Shown here one piece after another: positions 34,101-46,700 of a stretch of DNA of 64,000 nt. Below the pieces are notes generated by a model. The model was not told where the DNA came from and did not search any database. It saw nothing but the letters and a program-made list of their open reading frames with translations. Both the position numbers and the translations under genes were made by a program. Origin of the DNA: Diplosphaera chodatii (Eukaryota; Chlorophyta; Trebouxiophyceae; Prasiolales; Stichococcaceae); NCBI GenBank assembly GCA_032358165.1, contig JAALGY010000061.1:434001-498000 (forward strand). The letters run 5' to 3'. How positions within the stretch are numbered: the stretch's first letter is position 1; the number at the start of each line of letters is the position of its first letter.

Positions 34101-37100
34101 GACACAGGCGCTGGAGGTCAGTCCCTGTCCTGCTGCACAGCTGCTCAGGAGGTGCTCAAGTGCCACATGGCACCATCCGCAACGACTCATCCAACAACAT
34201 TGGCAGCTGCCTGCCATGTCGCTAACGAGCGCCGTGAGACCACGTGCACAGAGGCAGCGGGAGGATGCGATTCGAGATGGCAACTTCCTGGACCTGACAT
34301 CTCAGCCCAGCCAGCCACCGGTCAGCACACATGCTGTGTGCGTCCACTCAGTGAGCCTGTGTTCTCGTGCTGCCTGAAACATGATGATGTGGCGTTTTAT
34401 CCCGTAATGGTGAGCATAACCCTGGTGTTTTGTGTACAGCAGGCCGACTCCCCATCGAGCGCCGTCCGCAAACTGCGCCTGAGTGGCAGCTCAAGCGCGG
34501 CAAGCAGCGCACGCCATGCCTCGCCGACTTGCAGCCAGGTCACCGACCGTGCTGCATCAGCAGATGCCCCGATCATACATGGGCACTCCCAGCCCTCCAT
34601 CAGCGCCACAATGCAAGTGGCGGAGCGTGCACCAGCGGCAGCTGTTACCAGCGGCAGCTGTGCCGGGCTTGGCATGGATGGTCTCGGCAGCAGCTCAGCG
34701 GCAGTGGCGCATGCCTCACAGCAGGCATGGCAACGGGCGCCTGCGGATGGGATCAGTGGGGCGCAGGGGGCAGACACATGCAGCGACCTCGGCGGCGGCG
34801 GGATTACTCCTGGTCAGCCCATGACGCCGGCCCGTAGCGGGGCCGGCAATCGAGACAGTGGCGGCGCTCGCACGCCAGCAAAGCGCCACATCAGCGACAT
34901 CCCCACCACCAGGTTACCTGAACCCTATACAACAGCTGCATCAACATTGTCAGGTCTCTTGTGTAGGGTGTGCAACTGCTGCGACTTGCTTGCCGCCACT
35001 CCGACTGCGCACGAGTCCTCTGCTGATGCTGCTGTCTGACGTGCAGGCACAAGCCACGCCGCCGCATCCCTGCTTCGTATGAAACGGATCTGCGGCACGG
35101 CGAGACGCCACTGGAGCGCCTGCAGCAAGAACAGTACAGGATACGGGTCTGGCCTTCCCAACATGGCACTCACGTTGCACATCAATGTTTGCTAGGTATG
35201 TACACCGGGCTGGCAGTGAGTGCCTGGCCTGAGGTGCGTCCGAGCTGCCCTGCAGGCAATGATCGCTCAAACGCATACCTTTGCGAGGCACAATCAGGAT
35301 TTGCCATTGCCGCTGGTCAAGTTCACCAGCATGGACGAGCCGCAGGCAGGCCCTGTTTCATGCAGTGCATATGTTGCGCTGCATAGACAGGATCCCTTCT
35401 CCCAGCGAAATTGAGCAAATATGCATAGGCGTGCGCCTTGCTCTGTATGCTGGCAAGTCTGCAGCAATGCTGCCATGTGTTGCCTGTTGGCGTACTCACT
35501 GGCGGACTCAGCAGCTGCCTTGCTGCCCCACAGATCGTATACCCAGCGAAGTTCAGTGACGAAATGAAGTTTGTGGGCGAGGCCTGGCAAGTGCAGATAC
35601 CGCTCATGTGCGCATATCCCTGCCTGCAAGCATGCATACATGCTGATGTTTCAGACCCAGCTCACGGCCAGTGTTTGGGTCGCCTCAGCAATTGCATGTC
35701 ACAGCAAACGTAGGGTTGTGTAGCAGGGAAATCAGCGCAAAATGCAGTCGAGTTGCTGTGATCACTGCAGGTGGGGGTGGGCGGTGACGATCCACAAGTC
35801 GCAGGTAGGTCCTGCACGGCTCGTGGCTGGCCGTTGTTCCTGTAATGCTAGCAGCAGCACCATGTGCATTTCAGTCAGCACGTGTCTGAATGCGATGTCG
35901 CACCATGCGTGGTCAGCTGACGCCGTTGTTTCCCTTGCTTCCATCAAGGGCATGACGCTGGATGCTGCCAGGGTTTCGCTTGAGGGCTGCTTCAAGCACG
36001 GAATGGTGCGACTTATCTGCTCTCTTCTGCGCTTTCTGACTTCAACTAGCACCTGCACGCTACCCAAGCTTCGTCCTGCTCCAGCTTGCAATGGTTCGCC
36101 TGCACATGGAGGGATGCATCCACCTCATCGGCAGATGCTCACAGACGGCCGTCAGGCTATTCATTCAGAGCGTGGCTGTATAGCTCAGCAGTGCCTTGTC
36201 CGCAGATGAACACAGCTCGTTGAACGTTGCCCTCACGAGCTTGCAGGTGTACACGGCACTCAGCCGCGTGCGCACGCCAGCAGGGTTGGCGGTCTCGTGG
36301 CTGCGGGGCGCCACCGGCCGGGGGGGCGCCGACCGCCGGGCGCTGGAGTTTTACCAGGACCCTGCAGGCTACGTCGGCGCCGGCATCCCGGCTGGCGGCA
36401 CCGTGTGGCCGCCCGACTCAGACCTGAAGGTGCTTTCGTAGGACACAGGAACAGGGCGGCGCAGGAAATGGCTGGGTGCTTGCTTATGGGTGGCACTCCA
36501 GTTTGTATGTGCTTCCACCGAGGGCATGTGCACTGGGTATGCTTTGTGCGTACTGTGCACTCTGCCAGCCACATCGGCGTTGAAGACCGCTAGCTGGGAT
36601 GCTTTTCAGCATCTTGGTGTTGATGACATTGGGCAGCCTGACGCATCTGATCGATGGTGTCGTGAACATGCAACACCATGCTCACGGAAACTGGCATCGC
36701 ACTCTTGGTGCTCTGGCAGCACTGCTGTGTCCATCAGCAGCATGTAAGCGTGCTGCACGCGCTTGACATGGACGCCTGCCGCTGCGCAGGTCCTGCAGCG
36801 GCGGCTGAAGCAGCACCGGGATCTGCAGGACCAGGTGCGGCACGGGAAGCGGGAGCGTGTCCGCATGCGGATGGGCCGCCAGGAGTTTGCCGATGACGGC
36901 AACTTGGCGGCGCTCCGCCAGGAGATTTGGCAGGTGAGCTCTCGGGCATGCCCGGGATGGGCGCACTGCAGTCGGCGTCACGTGCTGCACGCACACTGGC
37001 TGCTGCAGTTGCAAGGCCCGGAGCTATGTGCCTGAGTGCCGACGACATGCTGCAGCCCTGCGAACCCCTCTGCAGCGGTTGTGGGGGTGACTGTGTACGT

Positions 37101-37541
37101 TACCAATTGCAGGTGGCGTTCGGCGATCCCTCCCTGGCATTTGGCGCCACAGACAGCGACGATGAGGGTGGAGATGAGGCGGAAACTGCGGCAAATGCCA
37201 TGCCGCCCAATCGAGCAGTGCGTGATTTGAAGCCTCATTGCTGCGGCAATGGTTCTTACAAAAAGAGTCTGCAAATGTACAGAATGTGCGCTGCACTCAT
37301 GAGCATGTCGAGCTGCAGTTGAATGCATATGCATGAGATGCAGGCGAGCGCGGCGGATGACAGGTCGCTGGTGCAGCCGTTGCGGCCGCCTGCAGCAGCG
37401 CAGCAGCAGCCCGCGGCAGCTGTGAAGCATGAGGCACGGCAGTCGCCAGCGCGGGAGGCGGGCGCTGTCCTCGGCGACCGCGTGCAGCGCTCCCTCTTAC
37501 CAGTGTTGTGTACAGCAGCAGACAGCCCAGCCCCAGCGTGA
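31124..37541 (+). CDS. PIF1-family DNA helicase
   Basis: Superfamily 1B 5'-3' DNA helicase of the PIF1 group, which unwinds G-quadruplexes and acts in telomere, replication and organelle DNA maintenance. It begins MDAPQLDDDQRRAL. Walker A (GPAGTGKSFLLQ) is built across the splice from 31343 to 31458. Next come VAVTATTGIAA, LDALIVDEVSMLSGEF (Walker B), IIFSGDFLQLPPVDK (motif III) and ETAAWEDLNI. IGTQVLQNANTVTVDEVLLANGSAG is the oligonucleotide-facing block. GWAVTIHKSQGMTLD and VYTALSRVRTPAGL are motifs V and VI. Between the IGTQV block and motif V lies a large insertion (about 33.8-35.1 kb): a coiled coil, an acidic segment and a Ser/Ala-rich stretch. The C-terminus adds a charged helix (LQRRLKQHRDLQDQVRHGKR) and an acidic, then Gln-rich tail. 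The intron after 35345 uses a GC donor. No clear organelle leader is visible, so localisation is open. Confidence 0.9.
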
Positions 37542-38487
37542 TGGGACTTGTACTTGCAGGCCGACGCAGTCATTTTGGTGCTGCTCAGCATCTGACCATT
37601 GTATCCGGGCGCAGAACCAGCATTTGGCAGTCGTCACTGAGTCCTGCTTGAACTGCGCACAGTCAAATTGTTGCAACACCTGGTTTGAGGGGCATCTGGT
37701 ACAGACTCTAGCACACAGAGCAGCTGTGAATGTGCAGCTTGGTTTTACACAATGTTTACTGCCGCAGATGGTGCAAGTTCATCGCAGCGTGATGGTCCGT
37801 TTGACCACCTCGTGTTGTACAGCAGGCAAGCAGCAAATCTCATATCGATAATGACTCCATTGCAATCTGAGATCTTGGACATTTTGTGCCCTTCTTGGCT
37901 TGGGCTTTGGGACACAAATGCCTGCACAACTCAGCAGGGTGTACGCACAACTTCAATGTCATCGTGCAACGGTCGAGGACTCTGTGACGGGTGCACAGGT
38001 GCATGCTGTGGAGCATCGCTCGTGGTCAGCTCGCAGTCTCACTGCTGCACGACAATGCATCTGTGAGAGATCCACATAGCCTCTGCCCATGGCAAAGCCC
38101 TGCGTTGATGTGGTTCTGTGAGGACAACAGCATGGCAAGCGTTTGATGTCCGGCTCGTTGCAGCTGAGACTCGCAGCAGCATGCATGACGCGGTGTAAGA
38201 CTCAGCAGGTGCAATAGGGTTGTGAAGCAAAGTTGACCGCGGAGTGCCTGACAGGACTGTGCAACCAGCAGCTGGTCAGGCCTCTCAGCCGCGGCTGCGC
38301 TCAGTGCACGAACAGTGCAGCTGAGGTGGCACCCGCCGCTGCGTGCGGCCGCAGGACTATCAGCCTATTGCACTGCACCGCATCGCAAGCGTGACGCACG
38401 GCAACAAGCCTGCGCCCAAGCGTTGACGTCCTGCCCTTTGAGCTGGGCAAGCACCGTTAGCCGCCAGCAGCAGCCGGCGCCGCCACC
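37542..38487. promoter_or_regulatory. Intergenic region upstream of the kinase
   Basis: Holds the 3' flank of the helicase gene and the 5' flank of the kinase gene, both on the plus strand. No coding-like or RNA-like sequence was seen. The kinase start has a strong context, GCCACCATGT. Confidence 0.45.
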
Positions 38488-41400
38488 ATGTGCGTGCTTG
38501 ACGGCAGCTCGACGCTGCAGGACTGGATGGTGTGGGACAAGCACCCCATCCGCAAGCAGTACGACGTCGTCATGGACCTGGGTGAGCAGCAAACTTCTCT
38601 TCATGGCAGTCCCTGCAGGCGGCGGATTGCTGTTCAGGGCAGAATCCATGGATACCATGTCGCCTTTGTAGGGTTGACGGATGATCCATATGGCTGCAGG
38701 CGAGGGCGCCTTCAGCCAGGTGGTGCTGGCGCGTCACAAGGACACCAAGAAGCTGGCGGCGCTCAAGGTGGTGTACCTGCAGAGCCCGGAGATGGACGAT
38801 GAGCACCTCGTTATCACCCGGAAGTAAGCGTCTCCACAAAAAAGTGCCTTCAAAGCTCCAGATGCACGGGAGGCACTGCATAGCAGTGAGCTGACGGGTG
38901 CCATCGCCGTGATCCTGACGTGCGGGCATCCTTTTCGCAGGGAAGCGGAGTTCCTGCAGATGCTGGACAGCCCGCGCATCGTGGCCTGCCACGATGTTGT
39001 GGACGATGGGCGCCAGCTGGTGCGCCTGTGCTTTCAGGCACCGCAGGCGGCGCAGTCAGCCGCCCAGGGCATGCATACGCCCAGCCTGCGATGTTCCTAT
39101 GGTTTATAGTCCGGCACCAGGACACCTGCACACGCCCCGTGGTCCTGTGGACCGCATGCTCCCCTTATTGCTAAATACCACCACCGCTCCGCCCCTGCAG
39201 GTGCTGGTGCTGGAGTACCTGCGGGGCGGGCAGCTGTACGACTCGCTGCACCGGCTGGCGGGCAGCGCGGAGCCGTACACCGAGCAGGCTGCCGCCGGCG
39301 TCTTCGTGCAGGCGAGTCCCGAGTCTGGACGGCGGGCCTGAACTGCCGGCGACCGGCTGGTCCGGCTTGCCAGCGGTCGCCACTGACACCCAGCTCGAAG
39401 GCAGGGCACCTCTGGGATGGCAGCGCAACATCACGGCATGTTCTGCAGAGAAGGTGCTGCTGCTGCATGCAGATGGCTGAGGGGGTTGCCTTCATGCACG
39501 AATATGGCATCATACACCGGGACATCAAGGGGGAGAACTTCATCTTTGTGGAGGACCTGGCCTTTGCGGTGCGCCGAGCTGCTGCTGCTGATGGCACCAT
39601 GCCTGCCACACCACGTGAAGCCGTGCCAGGCTACAAGCCAGACGCTGGTCCGCCACGGTGACGGCAGCCTGCCGCTGCCGTGACAGATCAAGCACGGGCG
39701 GCAGCCGAGGGTCAAGCTCATCGACCTGGGCATGAGCCTGATGTACGACCCCAAGAAACCAGTCATAGGTGCGCGGCGACACAGCTACCAGCTGTATTCA
39801 CATGCTGCTGCCTGCCGGCTGCAGAAGCAGACATACATCAGGGCCGGCTTCGGCCTCCGGGGGTAATGCTCTGCACACAACCTGTCGCTGCATCTCACAC
39901 TCTGCCACTCCTTTTGCGGCCGTACGGAGCACATTTTAATAAGATAGGGCTTTGCCCCTGCAGGTGCGCTGGGATCCCCTGGGTTTGTGTCGCCAGAGGT
40001 GGTGCACGACGCGCCGCACGAGCCGTCCATGGACATCTTCAGCCTCGGGGTGGTGCTGTTCGTGATGCTGGTCGGCCGCAAGCCCTTCTCCTTCCAGGCG
40101 GGCACAGCCTGCATGCATGCCATGCGTGCTTTTGTCATGCTCGGGCCACTGTGCAGGCGGCAGATTGTCCCACGCGCTTGCAGCACAGCCTACGCTTCCA
40201 TGTCTGTGTGCACCAAATCCTTGAGACGTGTCCACCTTGCCCGACCCTGTAGGACTCGGAGAACCTGAGGTACTGTGAGATGGACATCAAGGACGCCCCA
40301 GGGCTGAAGGATGCAAGGTGCTGCTTCCGATGTGTTGTGGACACCTGCCACCTGCAACTGTCAAGATGACAACAGTCACCACACGTTTCAGCATCAGCAG
40401 CAGTGTCGTGCTCAGCACATGACGCTGTGCTGATGCAAGTCTCAGCACTCAAACCGCCCATGCTGCAGGTGGCACGCGCTGTCGCCTGCAGCGAAGGACC
40501 TGCTGATGGGCATGCTGGCCTACAATACCAAGCACCGCCTCAGCGCTCACCAGGCGTGCAGCCCGCTGCCATCGAAGCAGCTTCCGGCTGCACATGCTCA
40601 GCATCTGCAACCCGCATGCATGCACACCCTGTGGCTGGCACACCTTGGCGGCGTGCAGCGGTGGGCCTGCGGCAAGGTTCAGCAATCATGCAGTTCGACA
40701 TCACATGGCCGACGCCTGCAGGTGCTGAAGCACGACTGGGTGACCACCCAGGGGGGCGCTGCTCCCCGGCTGCTGTCTGACGGCGTGGCGCACGGGGCGG
40801 CCAACGTGGCGGCGCTCCGGCGGCTGCGAAACCTTGCGCATGGTGACCCCTGACGCCTACACCTGGGCACTGAGTCCCCTTGACACCAGTGCGGCCATCT
40901 GCATCTGCTCGTGGCGCAGAACAGCCAGCGTGCAGCGACGGTTGCAGAGCCACACCCTGGCGTGGACCCCGCGGCTGCAGGGGTGGTGGCGGTGGACCGC
41001 GTGAGCGCCGCGCTGAAGCCGGGGGACAAGCGGCGGCGGGCGGCGGACGGCTTCTCGAGGAGCCGCCTGCAGCAGGAGCGCACCAAGGGCTACAGGTGCC
41101 ACGGGGCTGCTGCCGGTCTGTCACCTGGCTGCTGATTGAGACTCCATCTGTGGCAGCATCGATGTCAGAGCGCCTGTGAGGATGCTTACCACCCTCTGCA
41201 TGGCAGTGCTGTGCATGGCACTGTGCCGAGGCAGCAACGCCGCAGGTCTCACGAGTGCCTGAGGTTGACGACGAGGGTGACGACTCAGTCGCCACGACTG
41301 CAAGGCATGAGGGTGCGCCCACCCATCTGCCGCAGGAACGACCCCAGCGGGCGCGGCATTACACGGGTGGAGCGCATGACGCTCAGGGCCACCGCCGCCA

Positions 41401-42939
41401 ATGCCGCCCGCCTGCACGACCGCGGCGGCCACACCAATCCGGTGCGCATGCTTGAGGTCACTGACTGAGCTGCTGGCCGAAGCCGTAAAGCTCCCGCCGT
41501 GCGAGCTGTTCTGCAGGTGGGCGCGTGACGACCTCTGCTCTGGCTCGCGCCTGGTGGACCAAACCCCTGCCGCTGCTTCGCGCAGGAGGAGGACATCAGC
41601 GTGCACTACCGGCCGTACGCCAGCACGCACGGGGGCCGCGCCTTCTACGCGGGCAGCGGCGCCGGCAGCGGCGACGACAGCAGCACGCACCGCCTGCGGA
41701 AGAAGAGCCTGCGCAGGTCGGGCTCCGCGGTGCTGCTGTCGGACGTGGAGCTGGAGGGCAGCTACCACGGGTGCGCCGATGCTCGGCCGGCAGCTGCCTG
41801 GGGTGGTGCCAACTGATTCAGCACATATGGTACAGGCAAGCAGCATGTGCCGTCCTTCGGCGCTGTGAGCGCTGTTGATGCGACACCCTGCAGCGTGATG
41901 TTGCGTGATGTGTGCCACGAAGACTGACGTGCACCAGGGGCGCATCCGAGAGCAGACCTTACAGCACGAGCAGCTGGGCAGCCTTCCTGCACCATGCCCT
42001 TCGTGGCTTGCAACAGTGCTGTGGAAAATGGGCGCAGGGGCATGAAGCCCAGCCAGTCGATGGCCAACCTGCAGCGCCGCAGCAGCGGCCCGCGGGCGCT
42101 GGTGTCGGCGATCGGCAGGAACCTGGCAGACCGCTCCGCCCACGGCGGCAGCGCGTACAGCAGGTGCGACGCGCAGCACCCGGCACCTCTGCTTGTGTTC
42201 TTTGGGTGCTGCGCTGGCGCCGCACCGCAGCACCACATGGCGCAATGTCAAGCACAGTTGTCTTGCGACATGGCCGCACCCACAGCAGCTGCTCACGTGC
42301 GGTGCACGCGGTAGCAACCAGGCGCCCACCAGTTGCTGCTTCCTGCGTCCAGCAGCGACAAGGATCCCTCGGCGTCGGGGCGGCGCGGGAGGCGCGGCAG
42401 CAGCGGCAACCTGCCCAGCCTGCAGCGCGGCGGCAGCGGCAGCCTGCACGGCAACGGCTCCCTGCATGCGGCCGCACCAGGTGACTGTCACCTGCCCGAC
42501 AGCAAGCCGCAGGTGGTCGTGAGGCATGACTGATGTGTCTCGAGCCACGCTGGATCCCTCACACTCCGGTCGGCTGTACAACTCCAGTGAAATGGTCAGC
42601 TTGTCTGGCTTACGGCATGTAACATGCATCAATGCTGGTGCAACGCTGACCACCTCTGACAATGTGGTCATACTGAGGGACGCATGTGTCGACAAAGCGC
42701 GCCCCGCCCTGCAGGCAAGCGCACGTACCCGGAGCTGCCCATTGAGCCCTCCAAGGCGGCAGGGCGCGGCGTGCACCGCATATCGCCCCTCATGGAGGCC
42801 CGCCACAGTGCGCCCCCCCTCAGCATTCCCTGCAGCCTCCGCCGCATGTGCAGGAGCCACATGCTCGTGTGGGACGCACAGCCATGTCGGCGACGAACGA
42901 GGTCCAGGTGGAAGCCGCGGCACGCTGCCGACGTCATGA
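38488..42939 (+). CDS. CAMK-like serine/threonine protein kinase
   Basis: Kinase exons: 38488-38581, 38700-38823, 38941-39019, 39201-39311, 39473-39568, 39687-39768, 39964-40097, 40253-40317, 40469-40553 and from 40722. The domain carries the glycine loop GEGAFSQVV, the lysine in AALKV, the catalytic loop IHRDIKGENF, a variant magnesium loop DLG in place of DFG, GSPGFVSPEV and DIFSLGVVLF, and ends HRLSAHQVLKHDWV. All essential residues are present, so it should be active. After a linker the tail (about 40.9-42.9 kb) is Ser/Arg/Gly-rich, with sequences such as RLRKKSLRRSGSAVL that look like phosphosites. There is no EF-hand or visible calmodulin site. Three introns have GC donors. The 3' end is uncertain: reading on without a splice stops at 42533, a phase-matched exon beginning near 42703 leads to TGA at 42939, and the same frame stays open to 43436. 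Confidence 0.85.
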
Positions 42940-42981
42940 GCACGGCGGAGTTGCCAATGATGACGCGAAATGCGTGCAGGC

Positions 42982-43764
42982 ATGGAGGAGCGGGCATCAA
43001 ATCCCTGCGCGCCGGGCTCGCCATCAAAGCTGACGGCGATGCAGGAGGTCGAGGCCAGGCGCCGGTCGCAGTCTATCGACAGGGGTGCTGCGTGAGGTTG
43101 GTGTGTCCAGTCGAAGGGGCTGCTCACACTGCAGTCGTCGAAACAGGGGAAGTTTCTGTACTACTATGTGTACCCTATGAGAACGGTATGCTGGAAACGA
43201 TTTCTTGTGTGTTGACGGTGACGGTGTGCGACAGGTGCTGCCTGACATGGCGCAGTGCACGCTGCCTCGTAGATTGGGGGGTATGTGTGAGTCTACACAT
43301 TGGCAGAGCACCTGCATGGTCCTGCGTTTGCAACCTCAGCTGTACACACTTCATACCAAGCGGATATGAGGATCTCTCCATCGTCATCCCCTGTCACTCA
43401 CTGGCACACTGCACTCTCGTGCAACCGGATCACTGACTCGCTTCCTGCAGTGTGGCGCCTGGCGCTGTGGCACCCGCGAACGATGCCTGTTCTTCTGCAG
43501 TGAGCGCCCTCCACTCCTCGCCGAGTGCTTTGTTGACGGCCGCAAACAGCTGCACAGGAGCAGCATAGAGCAGCTGAACATCTTCTGGTGGCCACTTTCA
43601 AAGCAGTACTGGCGCGCGCTCAGCAACATGCTCTGCAAGGCACATGACACAGTCGGACCAGAGACATCTGCCGGGCAGCTGCACGCCGACCTCTCTGCCG
43701 GCGAGGTCGACTTGTTGGGCCTTCACAGCATCCCACCGCGCCTTGCGGAAGGCGGCCCATGCTG
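42982..43764 (+). other. Coding-like island downstream of the kinase
   Basis: Several plus-strand segments look like exons: a stretch ending VAVYRQGCC before GTGAGG, a segment after CACTGCAG reading SSKQGKFLYYYVYPMRT before GTATGC, then VLPDMAQCTLPRRLG. The first three share phase 0. A further frame from about 43444 to 43764 contains AECFVDGRKQLHRSSIEQLN and [14 protein letters not shown]. Together they may be extra 3' exons of the kinase or a separate small gene. No family is recognised. The last part overlaps the tail of the topoisomerase gene on the other strand, so at least one of the two readings is probably false. Confidence 0.25.
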
Positions 43765-46700
43765 AGGGCTTCCTGCTGCCAGCACCGCCACTACCGCTGT
43801 CGGCGGCTGAACGTCCTGATGTAGTGCTGGTGCCGGTCGTTCTCCGTGCTGCTGCGGGCCTGCTGCCGCTGTCAGCTGCTGATGCTGCTTTGCCTGCATC
43901 GCCGATCGCTGCTTTCCGCCTGCGGCCGGGCTTGCCGCTGACGCTGCTGCCAGAGTCGGACTTGCCGCCTGCTGACTTGCTGTCGCGCTTTGCTGCCTTG
44001 GGCTTTGCTGCGCCTGCCTTTGCCGCGCGTGCTCCCCTGCTCTTTGGCTTGGGGTTCGCGCTGGCTGCTGGGGATGCCGCTTCAGCGCCATCGGACTTGC
44101 TGCCCGCTGCCTTTGCCGCCTTGGCGGCGTTCCTGGCTGCCTTCTTCGCCAGGAGGTCGACTGCTGTCTGGACGTCCAGCTCCTCAGGCGCTACGGCCTG
44201 GGGATGCAGCTATGACTGTCAGCATGGTCATGGTCTCCTGTGTACAATGTACCCTCACCACACTTATCAGGCCGCAACAGGGAACACCTTGCGTGTGGCA
44301 ACAATGGGAACACCTAGGTGGGGTGCCTTCTCAACGTGCGGCGAACCTTGGGCAGCGCGGCGTAGGTGGTGCCGTGCTTGATGTACGGCCCAAACTTGCC
44401 GGTCTCCAGGGTGATGGGCTGCCCGTCCTCGGGGTGCAGCGCGATGCGCAGGCCGCGCAGCATCTGCAGCGCCTCCTGCAGTTGCATGTGGTGAGGCGGT
44501 CAGCAAAACGTATGATGCTCGTGCACTATCGTCATGGGGTGATCGTCTGACCGATCCACACTGCCGCTGATGAACGGCGGCAGCGTGGGACATGAACGCC
44601 AATCTTGACCGCCGTCTGGCCGCACCTGCAGCGAGATGGCAGAGGTGGCGGCGGACGTCGGCAGCGCCACGTTGCGGGCCCCCTCGCTGCCGCCGTCTGG
44701 CGCCGCCAGCTGGAGGTAGGGGCCGTACGGGCCATTGCGCAGCCGCACCTCGCGCCCCGTCTCTGGGTCGGCACCCAGCAGCTGGTCGCCGCCTGCGGAA
44801 TGCGTTGCGAACTCATGGAACGAAGACTGACATGGCGCGGTGCAGACCAGGAGGAACGCGCATGTGCGGTGCGGCATGAGCAGCAGCCGAGAGAACAAGA
44901 AGCCTGACAGCACGAACATCCCCTCCTGTGTCACGGGTAAATCCTTTGTGGAGGCAGCGCTCGTCGACTGGTGATCTCGCATCTCGTGTCCGCATGCATG
45001 CAGACAATACACACTGCTTGATACACACGGATACACATGACAGTCGGGAGGAACGTCCCACCTGCGGCGTACAGCTCGGCGGCGGCGCCCTCCCCGTCGG
45101 CGTCCAGCTCGGCGTCCAGCGGCCGGCTGTACGCGCAGCCCGGGTACCCGCTGCACCCGACGAAGGCGCCCCTCCGGCTGCGCCACAAGCCGGCGCACGC
45201 TCAGGCGGGGGCCACGCAGCCGCTGTTGGGTGCGGCGTGGCTGGCGGCCAGACGACGGCGGGCAGCTCGCAGGCATTGCCAAGGCCATTGCCCACCTGAG
45301 TTTGAGGCCCAGGCGGCCGCCGCAGGAGGGGCACCGCCGCCGCTGCTCCGCCGAGGCCGCCGCTGCGTCTGCTGCGCCTGCTGCGCCGCCGCCGCCAGCG
45401 GCGCCGCCGCCGCCAATGCCGTCCACAGCAGCCTGCAGCAGGCGAAGGGTGCAGCACGGTGGACATGCAGCTGATGGCAAGTGCTACTGCACCGTGAACA
45501 ACCAGGGTATCGCACCGTGGCACGGCTGCGACAAGCCGCCATGAGAATGTGCCGTCCAGGCTGCACACCCGGCAGCGCACCTGGGCGGCGGGGAACAGCA
45601 TGGGCTCCAGCAGCGCGTCCAGCTCGTCAATGACCTGCGTCACGGAGACGTCCAGCGCGGCCTGCACCGTGGCGTCAAACGGCCGCCAGAAGTCCGCCAG
45701 CACCCCCCGCCATGCCGCCTGCCCCGCTGCAGGGACATCCGGACACCGCAGCCTAAGCCACCAACCTGGCTTCCCGTGGCAGCCAGAAGTGGGGCGCCCA
45801 TGCTACCGACAGGCGCAGTCTTGTGCAGCGCCACAAGACCGGGCCAAGGCGGCGGTTGGGACCACAATGAGCTGGATTCCTTGTCCGCAGCTCATGTCGG
45901 CTCCAGCACCCCCATCATTGCCCGGTCATCCCGAAAACACGCAGATAGGTATCAAACCCGACCATGTAAAACAGATACCATATAAAACAGGACATGACAC
46001 AGGTGCGACCTTACATCAAAGGATTGGCCGCACACATCTCCTGCAGCGCATTGTATACCTGACACGTCATCCAGCTGCGCCTCCAGGCCGGCAGTGAAGG
46101 CGTAGTCCACGTAGCGCGGGAAGTAGGCCGCCAGGAAGGCCGTCAGCACGCGGCCCAGCGGCTCCGCCTTGAGCGCCCTGCCCTGCCGGCTGACGTACCC
46201 GCGCGTCTGCACGCACCAGGACTCAGTCTTGCAGCCAGGGAGCATTTGTCGTTCTGCAGGCATCAGGCTTGAGAATCCACCAGAAACTGATTCGGCACGT
46301 CACGATTCCTGCCACCAGCTCTGTCACACAGCCTGAAGGTGCAAGGGGGTCCGCTTGCACAGAGGTGCCAAATGGCCTGGTGCTCGTGTGGGAGCCAAGC
46401 AAACACACCTGCAGCAGCTGCAGAGTGGGTGCATAGGTGGATGGCCGCCCGATGCCGCGCTCCTCCAATGCCTGTGCAGCATCGGGAAGCACGGCTCAGC
46501 CCGTCAGCAAGGTACCATCACACTGCTGCAAGAGGATCATCACCGGGTGCTTGGCAATGCGAGCATAGGACTGTGCGTTGCATAACATGTCTGTCGTCGC
46601 ATGCCGCAAACGACATGCACACAGGTGAGCAGCCGATTTGCGACGCAGCACTGCGCATTCTGTGCCGGTGTGGCACACCCTAAACTAACACCCTAAACCC

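Noticed and set aside
41121..43127. A 668-codon open frame on the minus strand
   Set aside because: It runs antisense through the kinase tail exons and introns alike, has no domain, and is explained by high GC lowering stop-codon frequency.
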